A stretch of 24,322 nt of DNA, taken from a virus. Below, piece after piece: positions 12,624 to 20,208 of the stretch. The first letter of the stretch is position 1. Each line of letters starts with the position of its first letter. The translations under genes and the position numbers were made by a program. The stretch is from IMG/VR virus record IMGVR_UViG_3300031787_007347, positions 1-24,322 of that record; one strand, 5' to 3'. A model generated the notes under the pieces. That model did not search any database. It was not told where the DNA came from and saw only the letters and a program-made list of their open reading frames with translations.

Positions 12624-13591
12624 ACTTTCTTCCATTCGTTAAACTTTACTTTTGCTTCTAAACCTGAGTGTGTATTTGATTTTAACACATCCATAACATT
12701 AAGTCCAGCAATAACCATATCATTAATATCTTTTTGTTGGATATTTCTTGGCCAAATAACTACCTCTTCTCCACGATCAATTGTCTTTGAGATTCTGTTG
12801 ATAATTTCTCTATTTCGTGGTTCGTTATCATAAACCCAAACAACCCGATTAAAACCGAAATTACTGATATCAGCATCAGCTCCACACATAGCAATTGAGT
12901 TGCGAACGAACGTGCTGTCAAATGGCCCTTCGGTAACATAAACGGTTTCATTTTTTTTAATAGTATTAAGTCCATAAATTTTTGGAGCATTCTCACTCAA
13001 CATCACGGTAATATATTTAACAGACTTTGGAATGAGTGATCTTCCTTGGAACCCAATAAGATTATGGTCAAAATCATATAATGGTATAACTATACGCGAT
13101 TCCTCATTGTCAGTGCTAGAAAAGGTTTGTTTTTGACTGTTTACCCACTCTTTAAATTTGTGTGCAAAATAAAACTTTTCTGGATCGAGTTTTCTATTTT
13201 CCAAATATGACTTTGCAACATTATTTGTTGATGCTTTTGGTAAGTCTAATTTTTTAGAAAAGGATGGTTTAGAGAATTCAAATTTTGGTTCTTCTACAAC
13301 AAAGTTCTTACCAGTATATCCTTCCTTAAACTTCTCTAGAGTATATTGCTTATGAAGTACTGGATCTAGTTCTTTGAGGAAATTATTAAAAGATAAACTT
13401 GCTCCACAATTATGACACTTAAAGTTCGTATTCACCTTTACGGCGTACAAATATCCCCGTGCCTTGCTTTTATTTTTTTGAGAATCTCCACAAAGAGGAC
13501 AACGGAAGTTGTAGAGATCCGATTTTACCCTCTTAAATTTTTGTAGGCGTGACGAAACTAATCCAATGTACTTGGAATCAATCAAATCCAT
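12620..13591 (-). CDS. 61: DNA primase (T4 gp61-like)
   Basis: 323 residues from ATG 13591. Makes RNA primers for lagging-strand synthesis together with the gp41 helicase. The N-terminal zinc ribbon has C31-x2-C34 and C59-x2-C62. A linker leads to the TOPRIM domain with YVTEGPFDS (catalytic Glu221) and VVWVYDNEP (Asp255), and RIVIPLYDFDHNLIGFQGR just before it. The length is close to T4 gp61. The stop overlaps nrdA's ATG, tying replication to nucleotide supply. Confidence 0.92.
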   Translation of the reverse strand: MDLIDSKYIGLVSSRLQKFKRVKSDLYNFRCPLCGDSQKNKSKARGYLYAVKVNTNFKCHNCGASLSFNNFLKELDPVLHKQYTLEKFKEGYTGKNFVVEEPKFEFSKPSFSKKLDLPKASTNNVAKSYLENRKLDPEKFYFAHKFKEWVNSQKQTFSSTDNEESRIVIPLYDFDHNLIGFQGRSLIPKSVKYITVMLSENAPKIYGLNTIKKNETVYVTEGPFDSTFVRNSIAMCGADADISNFGFNRVVWVYDNEPRNREIINRISKTIDRGEEVVIWPRNIQQKDINDMVIAGLNVMDVLKSNTHSGLEAKVKFNEWKKV

Positions 13592-13601
13592 TATGAAGGC
13601 A

Positions 13602-14045
13602 CTATTTTGCTCTTTCTATTCTAATCTGTTCTGAGTCTGGTGTCAAGACATCCACCACCATACTTGACTGTGAAAATGCGAATGAAACTATTACTAAAGC
13701 ACCTACAACTAACCAACGAAACTTTGTTACGTCATCAACCTTTTTATCTACTGTCTCTATGCGACCATCTATCTTTTTTTCTAATGATTCAAATCTTTCG
13801 ATTACTCTATTATGCTCTTCGGTATTTTTATCTTCCATCAATCGAATTCTACTAAAAATTACTTCATCATTCTTATTATTATTGTCCAATTTTTCCTCAT
13901 GAACTGCCAACATCTTTGATATGTTTTGACTCGTTTGTCCCATTATCTGAATGGCCTCATCTATTTTTTTCATCATAGCCTCATAGGAAGTAAGACGTTC
14001 TTCAAGAACTGCAATTTTTGTTTCGTTGGATGATTTGCTAAACAT
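13602..14045 (-). CDS. Coiled-coil protein with C-terminal membrane anchor, 147 residues
   Basis: ATG 14045 (MFSKSSNETK) is chosen; the longer frame starts only at TTG 14084. Residues 10-110 are helical and charged with heptad character (ALEERL-type, VIERFESLEKKIDGRIETVD). They are followed by one span (KFRWLVVGALVIVSFAFS, about residues 112-130) and a short polar tail. Similar tail-anchored coiled-coil proteins are common in cyanomyoviruses, function unknown. A late box lies 60 bases upstream. Only 10 bases separate it from the primase gene. Confidence 0.68.
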   Translation of the reverse strand: MFSKSSNETKIAVLEERLTSYEAMMKKIDEAIQIMGQTSQNISKMLAVHEEKLDNNNKNDEVIFSRIRLMEDKNTEEHNRVIERFESLEKKIDGRIETVDKKVDDVTKFRWLVVGALVIVSFAFSQSSMVVDVLTPDSEQIRIERAK

Positions 14046-14105
14046 TTTTTTTATTTGTATAAGATTTGTATTCCCACGAAACAAATGCTTTAGAGATTTT
14101 ATTAA

Positions 14106-14112
14106 TATTTAT
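14106..14112 (-). promoter_or_regulatory. Late promoter box ATAAATA
   Basis: The minus strand reads AATAAATATTAAT, overlapping the stop of 14109-14321 and 60 bases before ATG 14045. It could bring the coiled-coil gene, and perhaps primase, under late control. Confidence 0.5.
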
Positions 14113-14321
14113 TTTTTCTTCGACTTGGTTTTTTGAATATTTTTACGATATGCAACAGGAAGTCTTCGCATTATCTTGGATCGCCCATCAAGAAGATTAT
14201 CATAACCAGCAACAGGACCTTTAGGATCCGCTGAAGAAGTGAATCCACCAGATCCGACTACCATACCACCTTCCTCTTTTAGTGAGCGAACAATATTAAT
14301 TAATTTTTCTAACTTATCCAT
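14109..14321 (-). CDS. Small basic hypothetical protein, 70 residues
   Basis: ATG 14321 overlaps the upstream stop by one base (TAATG), indicating coupled translation; GTG 14348 would extend it. An N-terminal helix (MDKLEKLINIVRSLKEEGGM) is followed by a Gly/Ser segment (VVGSGGFTSSADPKGPVAGY) and a very basic tail (MRRLPVAYRKNIQKTKSKKK). The family is not recognised with certainty; the tail suggests nucleic-acid binding. Confidence 0.6.
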   Translation of the reverse strand: MDKLEKLINIVRSLKEEGGMVVGSGGFTSSADPKGPVAGYDNLLDGRSKIMRRLPVAYRKNIQKTKSKKK

Positions 14322-14692
14322 TAAATTGATTGCAATTGAGATAGGCACTCAGAATCTTCCTGAATATCATGAATATTAGTTTTTGGATATTCCGGAATAC
14401 GATTCAAAAATATTAAAAAACTTTTTATTATTGGCCAAAGATCTTGTTCCAAATTATAAAATAAAAGTGGAATAGTGGCATCATTAAAAACATTAAATAG
14501 CAAAGTTAAATGATTCAAAATTAAATGAATTTTTAAGACGCCAGTATTCTTATACCTTTTAAGTAGTCTTTTTATATATTTTATTCTTTTTAAATCGTCC
14601 TCAAAATCTTCCTTAGTTACTGACTGAGGATTATCATAGAATTTTATAGCAAAAAGCATATAATTGCTTTCGTTCAATTCATCAAATCTCAT
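14321..14692 (-). CDS. Conserved cyanophage hypothetical protein, 123 residues
   Basis: ATG 14692. An all-helical protein: MRFDELNESNYMLFAIKFYD, then DFEDDLKRIKYIKRLLKRYK, HLILNHLTLLFNVF and FLIFLNRIPEYP. I recall this pattern as a family kept across T4-like cyanophages, always near structural genes, with no known role. It lies 4 bases after the Ig-like protein gene and overlaps the next gene by one base, so these three form a late unit. Confidence 0.65.
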   Translation of the reverse strand: MRFDELNESNYMLFAIKFYDNPQSVTKEDFEDDLKRIKYIKRLLKRYKNTGVLKIHLILNHLTLLFNVFNDATIPLLFYNLEQDLWPIIKSFLIFLNRIPEYPKTNIHDIQEDSECLSQLQSI

Positions 14693-14696
14693 ATTA

Positions 14697-15533
14697 TCAT
14701 GCAGTTACTGTGAGTTTGATTGGGCTAGAAGTTGCGGTTGCTCCACCATCGGCAGTAACAACAACACGATAGTTGTAGTTATTGTTACCAGTTGTTGCAT
14801 TAGTAATTGAAGTACTGATTCCAGTTGCTCCAGAAATATTGTTATAAACAACGCCATTAGCAGTTGTGGACTTCTGCCACTGGTATGAAAGAACTGTATC
14901 TGGATAAGAAGAAGCAGAAACAGTTAGCGTTACGGTTGTTCCAACTCCAACTGCTGCACTAGGAGATGCTGTTACTCCAGCAATAGTGATTCTAAAGTCG
15001 GGAAGAATAGTATCATCTAAAGCATCACCAGCAGCAGTATATGATGAAGTTCCTGTAGTGATACCCGAGAAGGCAACTAGAGTTTCCGATTTAACTCTTA
15101 GATTTCCATTGGTATCATTATAAGTTTTAATTCCAACCCATCCAGCATGAGTTACGGCATATTGAGTATCAACTGCTGCAGATGCTTCATAAACATCAAC
15201 ACCATAAACCTTATTATCAGATGATGTAGAAGTTCTAGAATAATTAGAATCCTGCATTAGATATACAGGTTTTTGTGACATAGTATAAGCAACTCCCGAA
15301 ATCGTGGTATTCAGAAGGAATTGCGTACTTGCGATTGATATTACAGTTTCCGAAGTGACGGCAGAAACAACTGCCTCACCAAAAGTTCCACCAGCACCAA
15401 CAGTAATTACGGTTCCAGTAGTAATTCCAGCTGATCTAAATGATGTTCCAGTTCCAGTAACAGTCTTATTTGCAAGACTAACTACTACTGTACCAGGAGA
15501 ATAAATACCGTCTGATTTTCCCCAGAGTGCCAT
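14697..15533 (-). CDS. Ig-like domain virion protein, 278 residues
   Basis: ATG 15533. The N-terminal half (MALWGKSDGIYSPGTVVVSL, then VTGTGTSFRSAGITTGTVIT) resembles a beta-rich domain common in cyanomyovirus structural proteins. Residues about 185-278 form an Ig-like beta sandwich (SAAVGVGTTVTLTVSASSYP, LSYQWQKST, YRVVVTADGGATATSSPIKL). Such domains decorate capsids or tails and may bind surface sugars. It is Thr/Ser/Ala-rich with almost no Cys. A late box is just upstream. Placement on head or tail is unknown. Confidence 0.75.
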   Translation of the reverse strand: MALWGKSDGIYSPGTVVVSLANKTVTGTGTSFRSAGITTGTVITVGAGGTFGEAVVSAVTSETVISIASTQFLLNTTISGVAYTMSQKPVYLMQDSNYSRTSTSSDNKVYGVDVYEASAAVDTQYAVTHAGWVGIKTYNDTNGNLRVKSETLVAFSGITTGTSSYTAAGDALDDTILPDFRITIAGVTASPSAAVGVGTTVTLTVSASSYPDTVLSYQWQKSTTANGVVYNNISGATGISTSITNATTGNNNYNYRVVVTADGGATATSSPIKLTVTA

Positions 15534-15566
15534 TCTTTTTACCTATAAAGTTCTTTATTATAATGA

Positions 15567-15574
15567 TATTTATA
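15567..15574 (-). promoter_or_regulatory. Late promoter box TATAAATA before the Ig-like gene
   Basis: The minus strand reads TATAAATATC, directly after the U run of the upstream terminator and about 34 bases before ATG 15533. Confidence 0.7.
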
Positions 15575-15605
15575 AAAAAAGGAGACCTTGATATTCAGGT
15601 CTCCT
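15574..15605 (-). terminator. Rho-independent terminator
   Basis: GGAGACCT (15597-15604 read on minus) pairs with AGGTCTCC (15581-15588) around an 8-base loop, followed by TTTTTTT. The perfect 8-bp stem ends the transcript of 15626-15811. Confidence 0.87.
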
Positions 15606-15625
15606 TTATATTAACTTAACTTAAT

Positions 15626-15811
15626 TCAGGGAGTAGGGTCTTGTGCTCCCTTATCCTTTAATACCTTTTGTACTTGAAGAAGAACAAATGATACAAGTCC
15701 GTTTGATTTGACTTGTGGAACCGCTCCTAAAAGTTCGGAAACGATCAAAAGAATGGTGGCAAGTGCGGCTTCGTTAGCCATAATCCAAGCCCAAATAAGT
15801 CCTACAGACAT
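15626..15811 (-). CDS. Small membrane protein, 61 residues
   Basis: ATG 15811 with a strong GAGGT site 6 bases upstream. A hydrophobic N-terminal half (MSVGLIWAWIMANEAALATI, then LLIVSELLGAVP) forms one span; the rest is amphipathic with a Lys-containing tail (VQKVLKDKGAQDPTP). It is late-promoted and single-gene, closed by its own terminator, suggesting high expression. A holin or minor virion role is possible; the family is not recognised. Confidence 0.65.
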   Translation of the reverse strand: MSVGLIWAWIMANEAALATILLIVSELLGAVPQVKSNGLVSFVLLQVQKVLKDKGAQDPTP

Positions 15812-15838
15812 AATTTACCTCGTGTGAAGAGTTCTGTC

Positions 15839-15846
15839 TTATTTAG
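15839..15846 (-). promoter_or_regulatory. Late-promoter-like box CTAAATAA
   Basis: The minus strand reads CCTAAATAAG, about 28 bases before ATG 15811. It is the same variant as before the porin gene. Confidence 0.55.
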
Positions 15847-15849
15847 GAA

Positions 15850-17382
15850 TTATCTGCCTTTATTTCTTGCTTCTCTTGCTAGGTTTCTTGCTAATTGTGC
15901 TTTAGCTTTTTTTGCAGATGCTTCTGCTGCTGCATCTTCTTCCTTTTTTTGTTGCGGTGTAGCAGAACCCCTATAACGGTTTCTTCCATCATTTCTATCT
16001 CTTCCACCAAGACTTCTAAATTCACCTCTCTCCTCATCAACTAATTCACCTTCTGGTTCATAAGACATTCCTAGTTGATTTAGTTTCTTTACCTGCCTGT
16101 TCTTCATTGCCTCAGCAGATTTTTTCGCCCCACCAATTGCTTTCAAACCAAGGGCACCTGCTCCTGCTGCCAAACCAGCTCTTAATGCCAGTCCGCCAAA
16201 TGGACCCAGTTCATCAATCTGCTCACCTTCGGGTTCATAAGATGCCTTAATTCCCATTAGACCAAGAGAAGTTCTTGCACGATCCTTCATAGTTTTCATC
16301 TGTCTTGGATCTATCTCCTTTCCAGATTTTTTATCAGAATCACACGACATTTCTTCCTTTACTTTTTCAGGAAGACCCTCGTGCTTAGTTTTGGCAAAAT
16401 CACGAAGTTTTTTCTCACCCATCTTTGCCATCTTTTTAACTTCTTCACTTGCATCAGGCATATCACCTCTCAAATAAGCAAGTGCCATTCCCGCAAGTTG
16501 CTGTTGATTTTGACTTGCTGCCTTCTCCTGAAGAGAATGAACCTTACTCAAAAATCTTTCGTAGGAACTTTCCTGAACCTTCATTTCAGGATAAACTTCA
16601 CACTTATTCTTTTTATTCCCCTTCAGTACATCAATTTTTTCATCGCCCTTTTTGTTTTTTTTTACTTCACCAATAAATTCAACTTCCTCTTTACGAGTTG
16701 CAATTGCACCTCCGACTGCTTCTCTTCTCTTCTTAAGGTAAGAATCTTGCTTATCAACCTTACCATCATTATTAACATCAGAATCTTCCTTACCTACAGG
16801 GTCCAATCCCTTACCAGAAGTTGCTTTTGCAGTCTGCTCTCCCTGTTTCTTCTCACCTTCATATGGAGTTCCATATTCAGTCATTTCAACTGACTTAATA
16901 TTTGAATTTGAACGAAGTTGGTTAATTTTTTCACGAGTTGCATAACGAACATATGATCTACCAGTATTCTTATCAGTAACTCTTACTTTATATTTTCTCT
17001 CATCCATTTCTGCAAGTGTATTCAGATATTCGGATGATACAATTATACTTTCATCCTCTTTCTTTTCCACAAATACTTTAAATAAAGAATTTGATAGACT
17101 TTCTGCAACCATATCATCAATACCCTGCAGATAATCTTCCCCCAGTAACATTTGCTTTGCTCTCAATTTAACTGGAGCAGGAGCACTTGATTTCTGAAGT
17201 TGTTGAAGATATGCCCTTTGAACAGACGCAGGATCGGTCTTTCCACCTTTAAAGGTCTGTTTTACTTTATATCTGGTGTCATAGGCAAGTTGTCTTGCCT
17301 GTTTTTCAATTTTTTCTTTGGCACCAGCAGGACCAGCAGCAACAGGAGCGGGTGCTTCTTCAAAAATTTCTTTATTATTCAT
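15850..17382 (-). CDS. Putative virion protein with EPEGE repeats and a Ca-loop-like motif, 510 residues
   Basis: ATG 17382. A charged, low-complexity, largely helical protein. Features are an N-terminal Pro/Ala/Gly stretch, VRVTDKNTGRSYVRYATREK (about 132-151), and DVNNDGKVDKQD (about 208-219), which matches the 12-residue EF-hand/dockerin calcium loop. Two copies of SYEPEGE.(I/V)DE occur in the last third. Between them lies a Gly/Ala hydrophobic segment (GGLALRAGLAAGAGALGL), and the tail is basic. I recall similar EPEGE repeats in cyanomyovirus structural proteins. Repeats ending in Glu could be prohead-protease sites. Function is inferred, not shown. Confidence 0.65.
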   Translation of the reverse strand: MNNKEIFEEAPAPVAAGPAGAKEKIEKQARQLAYDTRYKVKQTFKGGKTDPASVQRAYLQQLQKSSAPAPVKLRAKQMLLGEDYLQGIDDMVAESLSNSLFKVFVEKKEDESIIVSSEYLNTLAEMDERKYKVRVTDKNTGRSYVRYATREKINQLRSNSNIKSVEMTEYGTPYEGEKKQGEQTAKATSGKGLDPVGKEDSDVNNDGKVDKQDSYLKKRREAVGGAIATRKEEVEFIGEVKKNKKGDEKIDVLKGNKKNKCEVYPEMKVQESSYERFLSKVHSLQEKAASQNQQQLAGMALAYLRGDMPDASEEVKKMAKMGEKKLRDFAKTKHEGLPEKVKEEMSCDSDKKSGKEIDPRQMKTMKDRARTSLGLMGIKASYEPEGEQIDELGPFGGLALRAGLAAGAGALGLKAIGGAKKSAEAMKNRQVKKLNQLGMSYEPEGELVDEERGEFRSLGGRDRNDGRNRYRGSATPQQKKEEDAAAEASAKKAKAQLARNLAREARNKGR

Positions 17383-17401
17383 TGGAAGATTCTTTTAATA
17401 C

Positions 17402-18646
17402 TTACTTTTTCCTATTCTTATTTATGAATGACTGAATTTTCTCTTTAGCAGAAAGTCCCTGAACATACTCTCGATAAGAATCGGTTCCAACTTCTCTTTG
17501 ATTTGCAGGAACACCTGAAACATTCGTAACCTTTTCCATAACATCTTTAATCCAAGATTTGAACATAATATTATCTTCGGTAACACAAATTAGATAATTA
17601 GTTCCACGACGAATAATACGTCCAACTAATCCAGTGTTAAGATTTTCTACCAACTGCCCAACAGTGAAAATCTTTTCAGTAACGTAATTCTCACGAAGAT
17701 TTTTCCAATCAAATTTGGGAGCAATCTGCCAGACTTCAACTACTTCATCCTTAATTCCCATTGATTGGCGAACCATATTAAATATTTCCATTGCTCTCTT
17801 TCTTGGAAGTTCTGGGGGCATTCCAGAGCGGAAAGTTTTAAAATCATTCTCTGCTACGGCAAGTCTCATTCTTGATGCAGAAAGACCTTCAACACCTTCA
17901 GAATCTGGGTCTCTATCACCAGCAGATACTACCTCAATATTATCAAATTGATACAGGTTATTGTTATAACTATTTGCAAGTTTGTCAAATTCCTTGACTC
18001 TATCGGCACCACCAACAATTCTTACATTAGCATATCCATCATTGTGCGCCTTTTTAAGAACATCAAAGATCGTTTTAGTGTTCCCATCATTCACAATTCT
18101 TTCACTGTGATTTGGGAACATCTGTCTCATTATTGATACTTTTGTATCGGCATCCAATGGATTTTTCTTTTTATCCTGACTACGTGAGGGGACAATCATA
18201 TAATCACTACCCTCCTGCTCGGCAGAAGCAGCAGCGGTGTCCATAAGTTGAAGGTGCCCCAAGTGAGGAGGATTGAAGCGGCCAAAAGCAATTGTAAGAG
18301 TTCCCTTCGTCTTTTCTACTGGTAAGAAGTTTTGTGGGGGTGCTTCTTGTGCTGCTGCCTGCTGCTCAGGGGGAGCCTGCTGTTCTGGTGGAACCTGCTG
18401 TTGCTGAAGGGCAGGATCTACAAAATTTGGATCAGAAATATTTTTTTCTTTTGGAGTTTGTGCTGGATCTTTTCCAGGAGTATTTTGCCTCTTATTGAAG
18501 AAGACTAACCTCCCCTTTTCAGTTTTCGCCACAAATTCACCATCCTTATACCAACCTCCGTGTCCATCACCTTTAAGGTTCATACGGGCAGCTTGTTGGG
18601 ATGCAGTTGAGGTTACTTCGGATAAAAACTGGAAAAATGATTTCAT
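17402..18646 (-). CDS. Nucleotidyltransferase (cytidylyltransferase-like) with capsid-targeting-like N-terminus
   Basis: 414 residues from ATG 18646, overlapping the upstream stop (ATGA). The N-terminus MKSFFQFLSEV resembles the T4 internal-protein targeting sequence, with a possible LSE|V cleavage site. Residues 20-55 form a small beta domain (GDGHGGWYKDGEFVAKTEKG). A Gln/Pro linker follows. From about 115 there is an HxGH-type nucleotidyltransferase domain (TIAFGRFNPPHLGHLQLMDT, later GLSASRMR as the ISxTxxR-like motif). Relatives join a nucleotide to a phosphorylated substrate (CTP:glycerol-3-P, NMN, pantetheine-P). The C-terminus has VGRIIRRGTNYLICVTEDN. The substrate is unknown. Confidence 0.78.
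   Translation of the reverse strand: MKSFFQFLSEVTSTASQQAARMNLKGDGHGGWYKDGEFVAKTEKGRLVFFNKRQNTPGKDPAQTPKEKNISDPNFVDPALQQQQVPPEQQAPPEQQAAAQEAPPQNFLPVEKTKGTLTIAFGRFNPPHLGHLQLMDTAAASAEQEGSDYMIVPSRSQDKKKNPLDADTKVSIMRQMFPNHSERIVNDGNTKTIFDVLKKAHNDGYANVRIVGGADRVKEFDKLANSYNNNLYQFDNIEVVSAGDRDPDSEGVEGLSASRMRLAVAENDFKTFRSGMPPELPRKRAMEIFNMVRQSMGIKDEVVEVWQIAPKFDWKNLRENYVTEKIFTVGQLVENLNTGLVGRIIRRGTNYLICVTEDNIMFKSWIKDVMEKVTNVSGVPANQREVGTDSYREYVQGLSAKEKIQSFINKNRKK
17419..17425 (-). promoter_or_regulatory. Late promoter box ATAAATA inside the end of the nucleotidyltransferase gene
   Basis: The minus strand reads CATAAATAAG, about 37 bases before ATG 17382. It is inside a coding region, so chance occurrence is possible, but the position fits. 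Confidence 0.5.
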
Positions 18647-18888
18647 TTGTTGGTATTTCTTTTCTTACAAAGTTCAATTGTTATTATATTTTTATTTACA
18701 ATAATGTACTGTAATGCACTTTGTCTAATCTTAATATATTTATCCTTTATCGATTGCTGTTTAGTTTGTTTGATTTTATCTTCTATTTTGGCGTAAAAAT
18801 ATGCTAAAAAATTTTCAAAAGTTTTATCGGAAGAAACTTTTATAAATTCTTTTACAATTGGGTTTAAAAAATATTTAACTTCTCTCAT
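18643..18888 (-). CDS. Small helical hypothetical protein, 81 residues
   Basis: ATG 18888 overlaps the stop of the gene upstream, and its own stop overlaps the ATG of the nucleotidyltransferase gene. The protein is Lys- and aromatic-rich and helical (MREVKYFLNPIVKEFIKVSS, IEDKIKQTKQQSIKDKYIKI). No motif or family is recognised. It is co-translated with 18885-19991 and 17402-18646. Confidence 0.6.
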   Translation of the reverse strand: MREVKYFLNPIVKEFIKVSSDKTFENFLAYFYAKIEDKIKQTKQQSIKDKYIKIRQSALQYIIVNKNIITIELCKKRNTNK

Positions 18889-19991
18889 ACTCCAATATTA
18901 TTTAATTTGGGGTCAAAGTCATTTGGTTGATAAAATATCTTATCAGTTTCAATCATCAATTTCATTTCCTTAATTTCTGCAGATTCAGGTCCAATAATGC
19001 TAGAACGATTTTTAAATCTTAAGTAAAAAAGTGGTTTATTTAATTCTGAAATATAGAATTGAATTTTTTCTCCCGTTTTCCTAACCTCTAGGTCTGGATA
19101 TCTTTCTTGAAGAGCATTAATATACTGTGGACTAGATTCTTTGATTATCCTAGGAGAAATGCTCACAACTTGGGCATAATCTGATCCAAATGCAGAATTT
19201 TTAAGTAACTGCCAGGCAAGTTGCGATCCAACTCTTCCACTAGCAGAAAATTTTTGATTCATTCCTTTTAAAACTGCATCATATAATTTTTTAGTATAAA
19301 CAACTTTTTGATATTTTTGTTGTGGGGATCTGGCAACCTCATCAAGGAATTGATAATCTCTTGGATTTATACCAAGATTAAAAGTTTCAGAAACTCTTAA
19401 TAATGATTTATGAGGACTTTCATTAGATAAAGTTTTACTTGGTGTTGTTCCTGCTTTCAGAGAAAAATTTAAGTTCTGATTTGAAAGAGCGGGTTTTCCA
19501 TTGATCATAATAGTGACCATAACATCACCCTTAATATCACCACCGGTTTGTTCTCCGGCAACACCATCAGCAATTACATCAATTTTAACAACGTCTGGTT
19601 TTTGATTTAATAGATATTCATTTTTAGCTTCCGTTAATAGTTTCTTATATCTTGCAGCATTTTGAACTACAGATCCTATTAGTCTTTGTATTACACTTTC
19701 TTTTGTATTTTCAAAATATTTTTTACCATAGGCACTTCCCGCCTCACCTAATTTCAGATTAACAACCAAATTAACCTCAACATTATCAACTGCATATTTC
19801 CCTATTCTCTGCTTTCCCCTAAACAACCTCTTCTTAAAAGATCCAGTATTAAAATTAATTTGTCTTCTAATTGAATTAACTTGCCCTGCGGTTAATTGCC
19901 TACTCGGCAGATCACTTTCACATAAAATCAATCCAATAGCAATGGCAAATATACCCTCCATTACTGATCCAAGATTTACTGCCTTCGACAT
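18885..19991 (-). CDS. Unknown protein, 368 residues, with weak restriction-nuclease-like features
   Basis: ATG 19991. The N-terminus (MSKAVNLGSVMEGIFAIAIG) reads like a helix common to phage homologues. Around residues 150-185 the arrangement GGDIKGDVMVTIMINGKP then LNFSLKAGT recalls the core of some PD-(D/E)xK restriction-type nucleases (Asp, then strand ending xxK), but the acidic residue before the Lys is Ser. The match is therefore partial and the assignment weak. The rest is mixed alpha/beta without recognised motifs. It heads a three-gene coupled operon with 18643-18888 and the nucleotidyltransferase. Confidence 0.62.
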   Translation of the reverse strand: MSKAVNLGSVMEGIFAIAIGLILCESDLPSRQLTAGQVNSIRRQINFNTGSFKKRLFRGKQRIGKYAVDNVEVNLVVNLKLGEAGSAYGKKYFENTKESVIQRLIGSVVQNAARYKKLLTEAKNEYLLNQKPDVVKIDVIADGVAGEQTGGDIKGDVMVTIMINGKPALSNQNLNFSLKAGTTPSKTLSNESPHKSLLRVSETFNLGINPRDYQFLDEVARSPQQKYQKVVYTKKLYDAVLKGMNQKFSASGRVGSQLAWQLLKNSAFGSDYAQVVSISPRIIKESSPQYINALQERYPDLEVRKTGEKIQFYISELNKPLFYLRFKNRSSIIGPESAEIKEMKLMIETDKIFYQPNDFDPKLNNIGV

Positions 19992-20018
19992 TGGAAATTA
20001 CAGTCTTATATTATAAGG

Positions 20019-20025
20019 TATTTAG
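20019..20025 (-). promoter_or_regulatory. Possible promoter for the operon 19991-17402
   Basis: The box CTAAATA abuts the tRNA-Leu 3' end, and TATAAT follows at 20010-20015. The two elements lie 28 and 19 bases before ATG 19991. A late box and a -10 element overlap, so the class is uncertain. Confidence 0.4.
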
Positions 20026-20106
20026 TGCCCAAGAGAGGACTCGAACCTCCACATCTTACGATATATGCTCCTAAGGCATACGTGGCTACCATTACACCAC
20101 TTGGGC
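20026..20106 (-). tRNA. tRNA-Leu (anticodon UAG)
   Basis: A class II tRNA of 81 bases. The acceptor GCCCAAG pairs with CTTGGGC, the anticodon loop is CTTAGGA on TATGC/GCATA, a long variable arm follows, and the T arm is GGAGG TTCGAGT CCTCT. Confidence 0.94.
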
Positions 20107-20110
20107 AGAG

Positions 20111-20183
20111 TGGAGAATAGCGGACTCGAACCGCTGACATCCTGCTTGCAAAGCAGGCGCTCTACCAACTGAGCTAATTCCCC
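20111..20183 (-). tRNA. tRNA-Ala (anticodon UGC)
   Basis: The acceptor GGGGAAT pairs with ATTCTCC (one G-U). The anticodon loop TTTGCAA sits on CCTGC/GCAGG, and the T arm is AGCGG TTCGAGT CCGCT. It lies four bases from tRNA-Leu, likely one transcript. Confidence 0.95.
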
Positions 20184-20188
20184 AATAA

Positions 20189-20202
20189 AACCCCGAAGGG
20201 TT
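20189..20202 (-). terminator. UUCG hairpin upstream of the tRNA pair
   Basis: The minus strand reads AACCC TTCG GGGTT followed by TTATT, a 5-bp stem with a stable tetraloop. The U run is short; it may end the replication transcript partially or act as a processing site ahead of tRNA-Ala. Confidence 0.5.
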
Positions 20203-20208
20203 ATTTAT
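20202..20208 (-). promoter_or_regulatory. Late promoter box ATAAATA before the tRNA pair
   Basis: The minus strand reads TGAATAAATAACCC, directly after the stop of 20209-20385. It could drive tRNA-Ala, tRNA-Leu and the operon beyond. Confidence 0.5.

Noticed and set aside
16381-16893. 170-codon plus-strand Phe/Leu-rich frame that looks membrane-like
   Set aside because: It is the antisense of Lys/Glu-rich coding sequence in 15850-17382, which naturally gives Phe/Leu-rich shadows.
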